Source: Paenibacillus oenotherae (GTDB taxonomy: Bacteria > Bacillota > Bacilli > Paenibacillales > Paenibacillaceae). From it: a stretch of DNA of 64,000 nt. This document shows positions 52,789 through 61,706 of this stretch, piece after piece (position 1 is the first letter of the stretch; each line of letters starts with the position of its first letter). The notes under the pieces are model-generated. The model ran no database searches. It saw nothing but the letters and a program-made list of their open reading frames with translations, and had not been told where the DNA came from. The DNA is taken from NCBI RefSeq assembly GCF_019443105.1, contig NZ_JAHZIJ010000005.1, positions 62,001-126,000 on the forward strand, in the 5' to 3' direction. The translations under genes and the position numbers were made by a program.

Positions 52789-53610
52789 CTACCCGCGCAG
52801 ATTGTTGGCGAGCCCCATCATCGTTTCACTCGAGGACAACGCTCTTGCACTTAATTGATAAGCGCGCTGCACATTAATCAGTTCTGTCATTTCATCTGTA
52901 AGATTCACATTGGATTGCTCCAGATAACCTTGGTGAATCGCTATTCCATTATCTCCTCCAGCTGTAACAGCGCGAACAATATCATCCGCATTCAGACCGT
53001 CTGCAACTGCGAACAGGTTGTCCGCTACTTGAGTAAGCAGAGCGGGCTTAACCGCTTGAACCAATCTCAATTGCCCGAGCTGAATAGCTGCCCCTGAGCC
53101 CAGGATGCCCAGTACAGTTCCGTCAGTCTCGATACGAACCGACTTGGCTTCCGCAGGTATGACGATTCGTTGGCCATTAACGCCTGTGAGCGGATAACCA
53201 TCCTTGGTCGTCAAAATATTCGTTCCCGCAGCGTCAAAAGTCGCTTGAAGCGCGCCGCCTCTTGTATAGGCACGGTTGCCGGCATCATCTGTCATCACTT
53301 CAAACAAAGCATCGCCTTCGATTGCAAGATCGTATTGCTCGTTCGTCTGCTGCAACGGGCCTTGCGACAAATCAGGCTGAATCATCGTCAGACGCGCGCC
53401 CCAGCCTTGATTAAAGCCTAGAGGCGTCAGCCGTCCGGGCTGTGCGAAGGCTTCCGGCTGCTGCTTAAGCGTAGTAAGCAGATCCTCGAATGTCCCTTGC
53501 TTGCGTTTATAACCTGCCGTATTAACATTGGCAATATTGTCGGCGAGCATATCCAGCTTCTGCTGCAAGCCGTTCATAGATACCATCGCATTAATCATAG
53601 AGCCGTTCAT
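52789..53610 (-). CDS. flhP: Flagellar hook-basal body protein FlhP (FlgG family)
   Basis: A 273-residue rod/hook-type protein. The N-terminal flagellar bb_rod motif is LDMLADNIANVNTAGYKRKQGTF, and the C-terminal motif is LINVQRAYQLSARALSSSE. FlhP and FlhO form a distal rod pair in Bacillus. GAAGGAGG precedes the ATG. It follows flhO by 42 bases, preserving the mbl-flhO-flhP order. Confidence 0.93.
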   Translation of the reverse strand: MNGSMINAMVSMNGLQQKLDMLADNIANVNTAGYKRKQGTFEDLLTTLKQQPEAFAQPGRLTPLGFNQGWGARLTMIQPDLSQGPLQQTNEQYDLAIEGDALFEVMTDDAGNRAYTRGGALQATFDAAGTNILTTKDGYPLTGVNGQRIVIPAEAKSVRIETDGTVLGILGSGAAIQLGQLRLVQAVKPALLTQVADNLFAVADGLNADDIVRAVTAGGDNGIAIHQGYLEQSNVNLTDEMTELINVQRAYQLSARALSSSETMMGLANNLRG

Positions 53611-53652
53611 CTGGCGGCCTCCTTCAATATCTCATCACTAGCCGGTTAGGTA

Positions 53653-54519
53653 TCAGACCCGTCCCACTTCATTGACAGCCTTATCAAGGCTGCGGTCATA
53701 GAACTGAACAACCTTCTGATTCGCTTCGTAAGCACGCATGGCGGACATCAGGTCTACCATTGATTGTGCAGGATCAACATTGGAGCGCTCTATGTAGCCT
53801 TGACGGACTTCAACGCGATCTCCGGGCTCAAGCGGCCGCGCATTGCCGGCGGCTTCACCCAGCAAGCGGAATTTACCGTCTCCTTCGCGGACAAGCTCAT
53901 TGGGATTGTCTACCCGAGTAAGCAGCAGCTGCCCTACCGAAGTACCCGTTAAGTTATTGATTAATTGAAAGTCCGGCGAGAGCGTCAATTGATCCATGGA
54001 CACACCGGCTGGCAATTGAATTGGCGTGCCGCCCGCCCCAAGAACTCTGGAGCCGTCAGCCATCGTAAGATATCCCTGCTCGTCCACTGTGAATTTGCCC
54101 GCACGAGTGTAACGAGGCTCACCGCTGGCATCCTCAATAGTGAAGAAGGCCTGCGGCTGGAATGTTAATTCGCCGTCCTCCGAAACATATTTCCCGGATG
54201 CATCGAATCTGATGCCCGGCACTTCGATATCAGACATAATAGCGAAATCGCTGGAGCGGTTGGTCTGCATAAGATCGCCCTGCAGCTGAATCTGCAGGCT
54301 TTCCTCTGCAAAGACACCCGTATTGATCCGCCCGATTGATTTCCCCTGTCCTTCCTCAACCCCAGTCAGTTGAAGCAGCATCTCAGGGAACGAACGAGTC
54401 ACCGCGTTATTCTGCTTATAACCCGGTGTGTTGATGTTCGATATGTTGTTCGTAACCGTATCATGACGGTTCTGCTGCGCAACCATACCTGCCGCAGCCG
54501 TATATAGACCTCTTAGCAT
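53653..54519 (-). CDS. flhO: Flagellar hook-basal body protein FlhO
   Basis: A 288-residue paralogue of FlhP. The N-terminus has TVTNNISNINTPGYKQNNAV and the C-terminus LMSAMRAYEANQKVVQFYD, both rod/hook signatures. It is the first of the flhO-flhP pair. GGGAGG precedes the ATG. Compared with FlhP it has a longer central portion (about residues 70-220), as in Bacillus FlhO. Confidence 0.92.
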   Translation of the reverse strand: MLRGLYTAAAGMVAQQNRHDTVTNNISNINTPGYKQNNAVTRSFPEMLLQLTGVEEGQGKSIGRINTGVFAEESLQIQLQGDLMQTNRSSDFAIMSDIEVPGIRFDASGKYVSEDGELTFQPQAFFTIEDASGEPRYTRAGKFTVDEQGYLTMADGSRVLGAGGTPIQLPAGVSMDQLTLSPDFQLINNLTGTSVGQLLLTRVDNPNELVREGDGKFRLLGEAAGNARPLEPGDRVEVRQGYIERSNVDPAQSMVDLMSAMRAYEANQKVVQFYDRSLDKAVNEVGRV

Positions 54520-54692
54520 GGAGCTAACCTCCCGGTATCAAAAGCGTACGCTTTAATCATTTCCGTATCTATAAGTTATATCGGATAATGAATCCGCATG
54601 ATGAATAGTCGTCTATGCGGCTTAAGACTCATTTACTCACCTCGGCGCGCTCCCCTAAAGCGCCCTACCTATGAATAAATGTCCAGCGGTTG

Positions 54693-55688
54693 CTATTTCT
54701 TCCGTGGAACACGGTCCAAGTATTCCAGCAGCAGCCCCGTTCCTTTAACAACGCAATGCATCGGATCTTCCGCAATAAGCACCGGAACCTTGAGTTCTTC
54801 CGCAAGCAGCGCGTCTAGCCCTGATAACATGGCACCGCCGCCAGTCAGAATAACGCCACGATCAATGATATCCGCAGATAACTCCGGCGGAGTCCGTTCC
54901 AGCACCGATTTGGCCGCCGAGACAATAGAAGAGACCGGTTCCCACAGCGCTTCGCGAACTTCTTCCGAATGAATCGTCAGCGTAAGCGGCAAACCGGTAA
55001 CCATATCCCGTCCACGGATGTCCATTTCCTCATGGCGGCCATCCTCATATACCGTGCCGATCTTGATTTTAATATCTTCGCTCGTCCGTTCACCGATCAA
55101 GAGCTTGTATTTGCTCTTGATATATTTCATAATTGCCGCATCGAACTTGTCCCCTGCGACTTTAATAGAAGAGGCGGTAACGACATCGCCCATAGAAAGG
55201 ACGGCTACATCTGTCGTACCACCGCCGATATCAACAACCATATTGCCGCTTGGCTGATAAATATCCATCCCTGCGCCGATTGCTGCTGCCTTTGGCTCCT
55301 CTTCCAAGAAAACGTCTCTAGCTCCGCTCCGTTCAGCCGCTTCGCGGATTGCCTTCTGCTCTACCGAAGTAATATTCGTCGGCGCACAGATCAGAATCCG
55401 CGGACGGCTGTACCAGGAGCGACCGCCTACACGGTCGATAAAAGCTTTGAGCATAATTTCTGTAATTTCGAAGTCAGCGATTACGCCATCTCGAAGCGGG
55501 CGTATGGCGATAATGTTGCCTGGTGTCCGTCCCACCATACGGTGTGCTTCTTCTCCAACAGCCAGCACACGCTTCGTCTCGCTTTCGATCGCAACGACCG
55601 AAGGCTCATCGAGAACGACGCCCCTTCCCTTCACATGAATGGAGACATTCGCTGTACCAAGATCAATTCCGATATCCTTGCTAAACAT
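54693..55688 (-). CDS. mbl: Mbl, MreB-like actin
   Basis: A 331-residue bacterial actin that guides lateral wall synthesis. The phosphate-1 loop GIDLGTANVSIHVKG, phosphate-2 VVDIGGGTTDVAVLS, and adenosine loop GVILTGGGAMLSGLD are visible. Choice of Mbl over MreB follows its place after spoIIID and before flhO, as in Bacillus subtilis. The ATG at 55688 follows GGAGG at 11 bases; the earlier in-frame residues have no site. Confidence 0.94.
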   Translation of the reverse strand: MFSKDIGIDLGTANVSIHVKGRGVVLDEPSVVAIESETKRVLAVGEEAHRMVGRTPGNIIAIRPLRDGVIADFEITEIMLKAFIDRVGGRSWYSRPRILICAPTNITSVEQKAIREAAERSGARDVFLEEEPKAAAIGAGMDIYQPSGNMVVDIGGGTTDVAVLSMGDVVTASSIKVAGDKFDAAIMKYIKSKYKLLIGERTSEDIKIKIGTVYEDGRHEEMDIRGRDMVTGLPLTLTIHSEEVREALWEPVSSIVSAAKSVLERTPPELSADIIDRGVILTGGGAMLSGLDALLAEELKVPVLIAEDPMHCVVKGTGLLLEYLDRVPRKK

Positions 55689-55792
55689 AAGTCGTAGGTC
55701 CTCCAACGCGAATAGTAGTCGATCCAATATTCATCTCGTACAGTATTCGCTAAATTGAACGAAATTCCTCTATTTTTTGCAGAAAAAATCGC

Positions 55793-56080
55793 TTACGATT
55801 TTGCTGCAGCCAGCACCTCGCGTTTGCGTCCGCTGGTTTTCTTATACTTGATTTTAGTCGCTTCTCCTCCCCTCAGGTGCCGGATCGATTTGTGATACTC
55901 CAGAATGTGTTTTACCTGGTCGGCCAAATCAGGATTTATTTCCGGCAGACGCTCGGTCAAATCCTTGTGCACCGTGCTTTTGGAGACGCCAAACTCTTTG
56001 GCGATCGTTCTTACCGTATGCTTCGTCTCGACGATGCAACGGCCGATCTTTATGGTCCGTTCCTTGATGTAATCGTGCAC
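55793..56080 (-). CDS. spoIIID: Sporulation transcription factor SpoIIID
   Basis: A 95-residue DNA-binding regulator acting in the mother cell after sigma-E. The sequence (MHDYIKERTIKIGRCIVETK, helix-turn-helix around TIAKEFGVSKSTVHKDLTERL, then HLRGGEATKIKYK) is the SpoIIID family almost unchanged. The start is a GTG after GGGAGGCGGGAGC. A sigma-E promoter lies just upstream. Confidence 0.96.
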   Translation of the reverse strand: MHDYIKERTIKIGRCIVETKHTVRTIAKEFGVSKSTVHKDLTERLPEINPDLADQVKHILEYHKSIRHLRGGEATKIKYKKTSGRKREVLAAAKS

Positions 56081-56113
56081 GCTCCCGCCTCCCTACTCGA
56101 GATAGTTTGGTAC

Positions 56114-56141
56114 AGTATATGAGGGGTACGGGTATATATTC
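56114..56141 (-). promoter_or_regulatory. Sigma-E promoter of spoIIID
   Basis: GAATAT, 14 bases, CATATACT on the minus strand resembles the sigma-E pattern (ATATT-type -35, CATACANT-type -10) with one -10 mismatch. It ends about 34 bases before the GTG start. Confidence 0.6.
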
Positions 56142-56285
56142 TTTATGTCCAAGCGTGACAAGCCTAGATCAAGCAAATATTTTCATAAAAAGGGGGTCTT
56201 GAGAATCAGAAAAGTCACTATAACATGGCAAAAGACAGGGATTCCCCTGCCTCTGCTGTCATCACTGCCGGAGCGGCTTGAAGCT

Positions 56286-57017
56286 CTACTGCTCCAGCAA
56301 AATATTCGGATTAACCGCTTTGCCATTCTCCCGCACTTCAAAATGCAAGTGAGTGCCAAGCTCCTTCTCAAGCTCGCTGCGTCCCGCTTTGGCGATCAGC
56401 GTGCCTTGCTTCACTTCGTCTCCAACTTTCACTTGTACATCCGAGACACTTTGATACACCGTAACTATACCGTCTGCATGCTTCATCTCGATAATGCTGC
56501 CAATCAGAGGATGCTGCTCTGCAACTGTAACCTTGCCGCTCAGCGCTGCCATGACGTCGAAAGACTTGTCATTCTTGCTGGATAGATCAATGCCCATATG
56601 CGGCGTGTACGTATTGCCCGTCTGAATCATAGCCGCCTGCCTCTGTTCACTAGAAGCTGATGCATCATAGAATGGAGCCGTCACAATCAGCTCGGCATGA
56701 TTGAGAACCGGCCACTGCAGTGTCTCATTCGACGAAGCTACCTCCAGTGTCTCTTCGTTAATTGCTGCGTCGGTGCTCTCATCCGTACCTTGACTGACCT
56801 CGAGGCTTGTGTTGCCAGTAGTCTTAGATGTTTCGGCTGCGCCTCCGTAGATCCACATTAAGGTTACGATGATTGCTGCCGCGGCCATAAATGCTGCTGG
56901 TGCTGTCCACTTTTTCGACAGCAGCTTTCTCCATGCAGAAGGTCTTACGGCAGTTCCTCCCATTCCATTCGATTTGGGAGCGTCTTCTTTAAGCCTAGGT
57001 TTGTTTTGATCATTCAT
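56286..57017 (-). CDS. spoIIQ: SpoIIQ-like M23 (LytM) peptidase-fold protein
   Basis: A 243-residue membrane protein made in the forespore. One helix (about residues 39-57), then a polar linker, then a LytM domain with the metal ligands in H140MGID144 and H223LH225. SpoIIQ forms a channel with SpoIIIAH and helps engulfment. The Bacillus subtilis protein is reported to have a degenerate metal site; here all canonical ligands appear present. GAGGTGATGG precedes the ATG, and a sigma-F promoter lies upstream. Confidence 0.9.
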   Translation of the reverse strand: MNDQNKPRLKEDAPKSNGMGGTAVRPSAWRKLLSKKWTAPAAFMAAAAIIVTLMWIYGGAAETSKTTGNTSLEVSQGTDESTDAAINEETLEVASSNETLQWPVLNHAELIVTAPFYDASASSEQRQAAMIQTGNTYTPHMGIDLSSKNDKSFDVMAALSGKVTVAEQHPLIGSIIEMKHADGIVTVYQSVSDVQVKVGDEVKQGTLIAKAGRSELEKELGTHLHFEVRENGKAVNPNILLEQ

Positions 57018-57036
57018 TATCCATCACCTCACTAGC

Positions 57037-57065
57037 CATTGTTGCCACAACCTAGCAGTTTATAC
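57037..57065 (-). promoter_or_regulatory. Sigma-F promoter of spoIIQ
   Basis: GTATA, 14 bases, GGCAACAATG on the minus strand. The -10 fits the sigma-F pattern GGNNANANTR at every position; the spacer is one base short of the usual 15. Confidence 0.65.
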
Positions 57066-57090
57066 GTGAGGGATAACATTTTTAAAGATT

Positions 57091-58239
57091 TTAAGATGTG
57101 CCCGGTATTGGTAGTTTAGAAGCTTGCTCCACTTGGGTGCCAGTATAGTAGTGCTTAATAATTTGCTCCGCCTTGCTCCCGGCTTGCGCCATCCCGTTTG
57201 CCCCCCATTGACTCATCCCAACACCGTGCCCGAAACCGTAGGTGGTAATCGAGATGACATCACTGTCGATTGTCCATCTGAATTGCGAGGATGCGAGAGC
57301 CAGCTTTTCTCTCACTTCGCGCCCGCTATAGATTTTCTTGCCTATCGCAAGCTGCTTGATTCGCCTGCCCTCCGTCGTTTTTAGAATGCGCATGCTTTGA
57401 ATCTCGCTTCTTTTCACACCCAGCTTGCTGGCAAACTCAGAGAGCTTCATTGTTACCGTCTCCTTATAGCGGGGGGAAATATCCTTATCCCAAGGGCTTG
57501 CCACACTGCGCAAATAAGGGAGATCCAAACTCCAGTAATCAACAGCATTTTCCGTGTAGCCGTTGCTCGTAGAGAAGAAGGCCGCCTGTATCGGCTCCCC
57601 GTTATAAGTAACGATCTGCCCTTTCGTCTCTTCAACCGCCCGATTGAGCTTCTCCAAATTTACTCGTTTACGTTCATCCTTCCATCGGTTAAGCAGCCTG
57701 TCTAACGAAAGATAGACCTGATGCTTGACCGTATCAGTGACATCCGCAGTCATGGCAGCTGCGGGCAAATCACCGGAAGTACCCGCGTACAGCCTGCGAT
57801 AAATATACGTTCTGGCAGCAATTGCTTGCGCCTTAAGTGCCTCCAGCTCGAATTCGATTGGCATTTCTGCTGCAATTACTCCTCTGACATAGAGCTCTAT
57901 CGGAAGTCGCTCCATACGCTTGTCCGCCGTCAAATAGACTTGTATGCGCAGCCGATCATAATCGTGCAATACAGCATCTTGTGCGCTCTCTACAAAAGAA
58001 GTTTGAGTCATTGGGGAAGCAGTTGCCGGCTTCTGCTGTTGCTGTTGTTCCTGCCGCTGAGGTTCGACTCCTTTAGCCGCTGCATTCAGATCCAGGCCGG
58101 GAGCCGCTTGCTGCGATGGGAATCCTTTAATAAGAGCAGCAATGATGAGCCCGCCTGCAAAAAGAGCCCACCACCGCCCAGAACCTAATTTCCATCTATA
58201 ATGCTTGTCAGAACCCCATCGCACCCGTACTTTTTTCAT
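57091..58239 (-). CDS. spoIID: Stage II sporulation protein D
   Basis: A 382-residue lytic transglycosylase used in engulfment. One N-terminal membrane helix (RWWALFAGGLIIAALI), a glutamine-rich linker, then the SpoIID domain with IELYVRGVIAAEMPIEFE (catalytic glutamate), AQAIAARTYIYRRL and the C-terminal GFGHGVGMSQWGANGMA. It cuts glycan strands together with SpoIIP and SpoIIM. AAAGGGG precedes the ATG. A weak sigma-E promoter lies upstream. Confidence 0.95.
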   Translation of the reverse strand: MKKVRVRWGSDKHYRWKLGSGRWWALFAGGLIIAALIKGFPSQQAAPGLDLNAAAKGVEPQRQEQQQQQKPATASPMTQTSFVESAQDAVLHDYDRLRIQVYLTADKRMERLPIELYVRGVIAAEMPIEFELEALKAQAIAARTYIYRRLYAGTSGDLPAAAMTADVTDTVKHQVYLSLDRLLNRWKDERKRVNLEKLNRAVEETKGQIVTYNGEPIQAAFFSTSNGYTENAVDYWSLDLPYLRSVASPWDKDISPRYKETVTMKLSEFASKLGVKRSEIQSMRILKTTEGRRIKQLAIGKKIYSGREVREKLALASSQFRWTIDSDVISITTYGFGHGVGMSQWGANGMAQAGSKAEQIIKHYYTGTQVEQASKLPIPGTS

Positions 58240-58486
58240 CTAATTCCCCTTTCTCTGATGTCTTTCATTCTCTAGAGTCTATGAGCGAGAATACTAGGAT
58301 AGTACTCATCCAAATGGAGGGTGGAAGCGCCCGGATACTCGGTGGTGTAGCGGTTCCCGACCCCTATGGGCACTATCCCGATGGCTCAGATTCAGCTTGT
58401 GCTAGCCTATTTTTCTTTTTCTCTATTTACATCGCAGCCAATTTAATATCAAAAAATAATTCAATTGAAATATTGGAAAATTTATA

Positions 58487-58515
58487 TTGATATAGGAACG
58501 TTAGTTCGATATAAT
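58487..58515 (+). promoter_or_regulatory. Consensus sigma-A promoter directed at the transposase-like gene
   Basis: TTGATA, 17 bases, TATAAT on the plus strand; both boxes are near perfect. The spacer contains a GAAC-N4-GTTC palindrome and another lies just past the -10. No other plus-strand gene follows before 58728, so it probably drives that gene with a 190-base leader. Confidence 0.75.
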
Positions 58516-58534
58516 GAAACAAGAACGTTTGTTC
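58496..58534. promoter_or_regulatory. Twin GAAC-N4-GTTC operators (LexA-like or TetR-like)
   Basis: GAACGTTAGTTC at 58496-58507 and GAACGTTTGTTC at 58523-58534 share GAACGTTWGTTC, 27 bases apart. The Gram-positive LexA consensus is CGAACRNRYGTTYC. The first box, read on the minus strand as CGAACTAACGTTCC, has one mismatch; the second has two. A TetR-family operator is the main alternative, because the GTTW centre is shared by both sites. Confidence 0.55.
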
Positions 58535-58727
58535 CTGTCAATCCTACTATTGCATTCGAATTTTAATAATCATTCATAGCACCATCAACCATCTTGCTTA
58601 TCCGCATATTTCAACTTGATCCGCGTATGAAGCTATTATTAGGCTTTGCTATACAAGGGGACTCTGCCGCAACATTGATGCAATGTTCGACTTGGAAATT
58701 TAATTTTCACTTGGATATGAGGTAACC

Positions 58728-59909
58728 GTGGATAAAGTGAGGGTGGTAAATACAATGCACAGAACAATCATGCGATCAGGACTGCATACTTTCTACCCGT
58801 CTGCCCTTAACCGAATAGCCCTTGATAAACATGAGAAAGAGCTTCACTCCGGGTATGTATATGAGAGGCGGTCAGGTCTAGAGCCATTGAGTGTAGAACA
58901 AGCAGATTCACAACAATCGGATTCAGAGGAACCGGGTTTGGATCAGCCAAATTCAGAGCACAGAGGCTCAAATCAGTTGGGTATGCATCTGTTCGATCTG
59001 CATCAGCTGAGTTTTGAGGATTTTTGTCGCCGATTTCACGCCGAAGAGGCTTGTTTTGATATTTTATATGCGGCCAAGTGGCCTGATGGATATTCGTGTC
59101 CACGCTGCCAAAGCAATCAAGCCTCTCTAATTCGTACCCGTCGGCTGCCGCTCTATCAGTGTCTCAATTGCCATTACCAAGCATCTCTTACTACAGGAAC
59201 TATAATGGAGGGAAGTCGAACTCCATTGAACAAATGGTTCAGGGCAGTATTTCTGTTTGCATGTCCTAATACGCCTATAAACGCTGTAAAGCTCGCCGCT
59301 GCTATTGAAGTCACTTACAAAACTGCCTGGCTTATTCTCCACAAGCTTCGCTTCGCCATGAGCCAATCGAATGCGAGTGAACTCCTTGGCGGAATCGTGC
59401 GGGTCAATGCAGCGGTTTACGGCAGACCCTACAATCCGACCATTCATCGTCACAAAGGGGAACATCCTCTCTTGGTCGGCGCTTCAATTAATCGACAGGG
59501 AGAGCCTCTCCACATCAAAATTAAGCAGGTACAAGCGGAGCATCTCTCTTGCAACAGCAGCAGCGTACTCCGTTCAGGAACAGAGTATTTTATTAAACGA
59601 AATGTAACTGTAGATGCAGATATAACTGTTGAGACCAAGCGATACAACCTTCGTGGATTTCAGCCATTGCTCAGGCGCTGCAAGGAGGCCAGCAACTGGA
59701 TTAATACCATATATCATGGAATTGGCCCTAAACATCTGCAAGCTTATTTAGATGAGTTTTGTTTTAAATTGAATCATTCACTTCAACAGGAATCGGCTTT
59801 CCACAAGCTGTTCCAGTTATTTGCAACCACGGAGACCATCACCTATGCTGCACTTACCCGCAGCAACAGCGACGGCCAGTATAGCTTGCGGAACCGGCAA
59901 GCCGCTTAA
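58728..59909 (+). CDS. Domesticated IS1595/ISXO2-type transposase with degraded active site
   Basis: A 393-residue intact ORF. An acidic, polar N-terminal extension (residues 40-90) precedes a transposase zinc ribbon (CPRCQSN 124-130, CLNCHY 145-150), then TTGTIMEGSRTPLNKW, then an ISXO2-like domain. The catalytic VDETY position is VNAAVY (226-231), and the C-terminal glutamate motif ahead of TIYHGIGPKHLQAYLDEF is absent, with a shortened region between. It should not transpose. No terminal inverted repeats are seen. GTG at 58728 has GAGG 5 bases ahead; ATG at 58755 (GAGGGTGG) is a good alternative. A DNA-binding or regulatory role is inferred. Confidence 0.8.
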   Translation: MDKVRVVNTMHRTIMRSGLHTFYPSALNRIALDKHEKELHSGYVYERRSGLEPLSVEQADSQQSDSEEPGLDQPNSEHRGSNQLGMHLFDLHQLSFEDFCRRFHAEEACFDILYAAKWPDGYSCPRCQSNQASLIRTRRLPLYQCLNCHYQASLTTGTIMEGSRTPLNKWFRAVFLFACPNTPINAVKLAAAIEVTYKTAWLILHKLRFAMSQSNASELLGGIVRVNAAVYGRPYNPTIHRHKGEHPLLVGASINRQGEPLHIKIKQVQAEHLSCNSSSVLRSGTEYFIKRNVTVDADITVETKRYNLRGFQPLLRRCKEASNWINTIYHGIGPKHLQAYLDEFCFKLNHSLQQESAFHKLFQLFATTETITYAALTRSNSDGQYSLRNRQAA

Positions 59910-60013
59910 CCTCCCTCGCCTACTCCTTCAGATGGAGAGAGGTTGTTCGGGAATCATTTGATCTGATCATTAGCTGACTTCGCAGAATCGGAAAAACAGC
60001 AATCTTTGCAATA

Positions 60014-60039
60014 CATCTGAGCCAAGCATCTGAGCCAAG
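60014..60039. repeat. Perfect 13-bp tandem duplication
   Basis: CATCTGAGCCAAG occurs twice in direct succession, in the gap between the transposase-like gene and murA. Confidence 0.9.
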
Positions 60040-60090
60040 GGGATAGTGGACATAAGGAGCTTATAGGGATAGTGAGGACCTACGGCGGAA
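60040..60090. repeat. Degenerate 26-bp-period repeat
   Basis: GGGATAGTG recurs at 60040 and 60066, in a 26-base period with diverged remainder. This resembles the small interspersed intergenic repeats common in Paenibacillaceae, but I cannot compare with other copies. Confidence 0.4.
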
Positions 60091-60100
60091 TGCAGGCAAG

Positions 60101-60140
60101 AAAAAACACCCCCTTCGTACAAGCGCGAAGAAAAGGTGTT
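60101..60140 (-). terminator. Terminator after murA
   Basis: AACACC plus a C/T-rich arm pairs with GGGGTGTT across an 8-base loop, followed by TTTTTTC on the minus strand, 15 bases past the murA stop. Confidence 0.78.
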
Positions 60141-60154
60141 ATGGTTCTGAAGCT

Positions 60155-61624
60155 TTAGGCCCAAGTTGGTTGAGCTTTGATGCGGGGAATATCCTTATCT
60201 CTTTTGAAATCGTACTCTGCGGTTTCCTTAAGCTTATCAGCAGCTGACTCCACTGCCACTGCTGCAATTATTACATCAGCCTCTACTGGAGCTGGCTCAA
60301 TGGACTCCACCACAGCTATATAATTTGAATCATATGCTTCTGTTTGCGGAAGAACTGTCGAGTCCGTACTGTCAATACGCATAATATCCGCACCAAGTGA
60401 CGCAAGCTTGCCTGTTATATCGACATAACCACGATCAACATGGTGGATACCGGAGATCTCCGTTTCACCATCGGCGAATAATGCTGCACAGACGAGCGCT
60501 GCACCTGCACGCAGATCTGTTGCGCAAACTTTCGCGCCCGATAACGGGAATCCGCCGCTGATGATCGCTGTACGGCCCTCAACTTTGATCTGGCCGCTCA
60601 TACGCTGGAATTCTTCTACATGCATGTAACGGTTCTCAAATACGGTCTCCGTTACAATACTGGTACCTTCCGATACCATGAGCAACGCCATCATCTGGGA
60701 TTGCATATCTGTCGGAAAACCTGGGTATGGCAAGGTTTTAACATCAACTGCCTTGAGCTTGCGGGACGCGTTTACTTGAATGCCATTATCGGTCTCAGTA
60801 ATTGCTACACCCATTTCCTGCATCTTGGAGATAACAGGCGCCAAGTGATCCGCAATCGCTCCTTCAATATGAACGTCACCGCCAGTAATTGCAGCAGCTA
60901 TCATATAAGTACCCGCTTCTACGCGGTCAGGAATTACTGTATGTGCCACACCATTTAATTGCTCGACGCCTTCGATCCGGATGAGCCCAGTACCCGCCCC
61001 GCGGACTACTGCACCCATGGCGTTCAAATAGTTGGCTAGATCCACAATCTCTGGTTCTTTAGCCGCATTCTCAATGGTTGTGGTTCCTTGCGCCAGCGAG
61101 GCAGCCATCATAATATTCTCAGTTGCGCCAACACTGGCGACATCGAGGTATATTTTAGCGCCTTTGAGGCGACCCTCAGTACGAGCTTCAATGTAGCCCT
61201 GGCCAAGTATAATCTCGGCTCCCATTGCTTCAAAGCCCTTTAAATGCTGGTCAATCGGACGGGTCCCGATAGCGCAGCCGCCTGGAAGTGAAATTCTTGC
61301 ACGTCCAAGTCTTGCCAGCAACGGTCCCATAACGAGAAACGAGGCCCGCATCTTACGAACTAGTTCATAAGGAGCTTCAAATGATGTAAGCTGCTGCGCG
61401 GAGATGCGCATCGTCTCTTTCTCGTATGTTAACTTTCCGCCTAATGCAGAAAGCACTTGTTGAATCGTAATTACGTCGTCAAGAAAGGGCACGTCTGAAA
61501 TGACGCTTTCTCCTTCTTTTGCTAGTAATGTGGCCGCAAGAATGGGTAACACAGCGTTCTTAGCGCCGCTTACACGTACATTCCCGGAAAGTCGCTGGCC
61601 ACCGCGGACGATTATTTTGCTCAT
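60155..61624 (-). CDS. murA: UDP-N-acetylglucosamine 1-carboxyvinyltransferase (MurA)
   Basis: A 489-residue MurA, the first committed enzyme of peptidoglycan synthesis and the fosfomycin target. The active-site cysteine is C117 in [10 protein letters not shown]22 in [10 protein letters not shown] is also conserved. The usual Bacillus length is about 436 residues; here a C-terminal tail of about 50 residues ([18 protein letters not shown] to KAQPTWA) is added. GGAGGG precedes the ATG. A sigma-A-like promoter (TTGTCG, 18 bases, TAAGAT) lies at 61707-61736. Order murA-spoIID matches Bacillus except for the inserted transposase-like gene. Confidence 0.95.
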   Translation of the reverse strand: MSKIIVRGGQRLSGNVRVSGAKNAVLPILAATLLAKEGESVISDVPFLDDVITIQQVLSALGGKLTYEKETMRISAQQLTSFEAPYELVRKMRASFLVMGPLLARLGRARISLPGGCAIGTRPIDQHLKGFEAMGAEIILGQGYIEARTEGRLKGAKIYLDVASVGATENIMMAASLAQGTTTIENAAKEPEIVDLANYLNAMGAVVRGAGTGLIRIEGVEQLNGVAHTVIPDRVEAGTYMIAAAITGGDVHIEGAIADHLAPVISKMQEMGVAITETDNGIQVNASRKLKAVDVKTLPYPGFPTDMQSQMMALLMVSEGTSIVTETVFENRYMHVEEFQRMSGQIKVEGRTAIISGGFPLSGAKVCATDLRAGAALVCAALFADGETEISGIHHVDRGYVDITGKLASLGADIMRIDSTDSTVLPQTEAYDSNYIAVVESIEPAPVEADVIIAAVAVESAADKLKETAEYDFKRDKDIPRIKAQPTWA

Positions 61625-61706
61625 CTTAAGGTTTCCCTCCGCGCGCAGTAGATTGATATTCCTGATTTCTTAAAATTATGAGACTAGGGTGTAGTACCCA
61701 ACCTTC

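Larger units (their letters stand above)
58240..58727. other. 488-base divergent region between spoIID and the transposase-like gene
   Basis: It holds a weak sigma-E -10 candidate for spoIID (CATAGACT, 58276-58283, minus), the consensus promoter at 58487-58515 with two palindromes, and a short hairpin (AACATTG/CAATGTT, about 58674-58690). The 58281-58490 plus-strand ORF has no ribosome site and is not counted as a gene. Confidence 0.6.

Noticed and set aside
54520-54692. Sigma-D promoter ahead of flhO
   Set aside because: TCCGATAT occurs, but no TAAA lies at 14-16 bases upstream.
58281-58490. 69-codon plus-strand ORF ahead of the transposase-like gene
   Set aside because: No ribosome site, phenylalanine-rich artefact of an AT-rich stretch, and it ends before the promoter at 58487.
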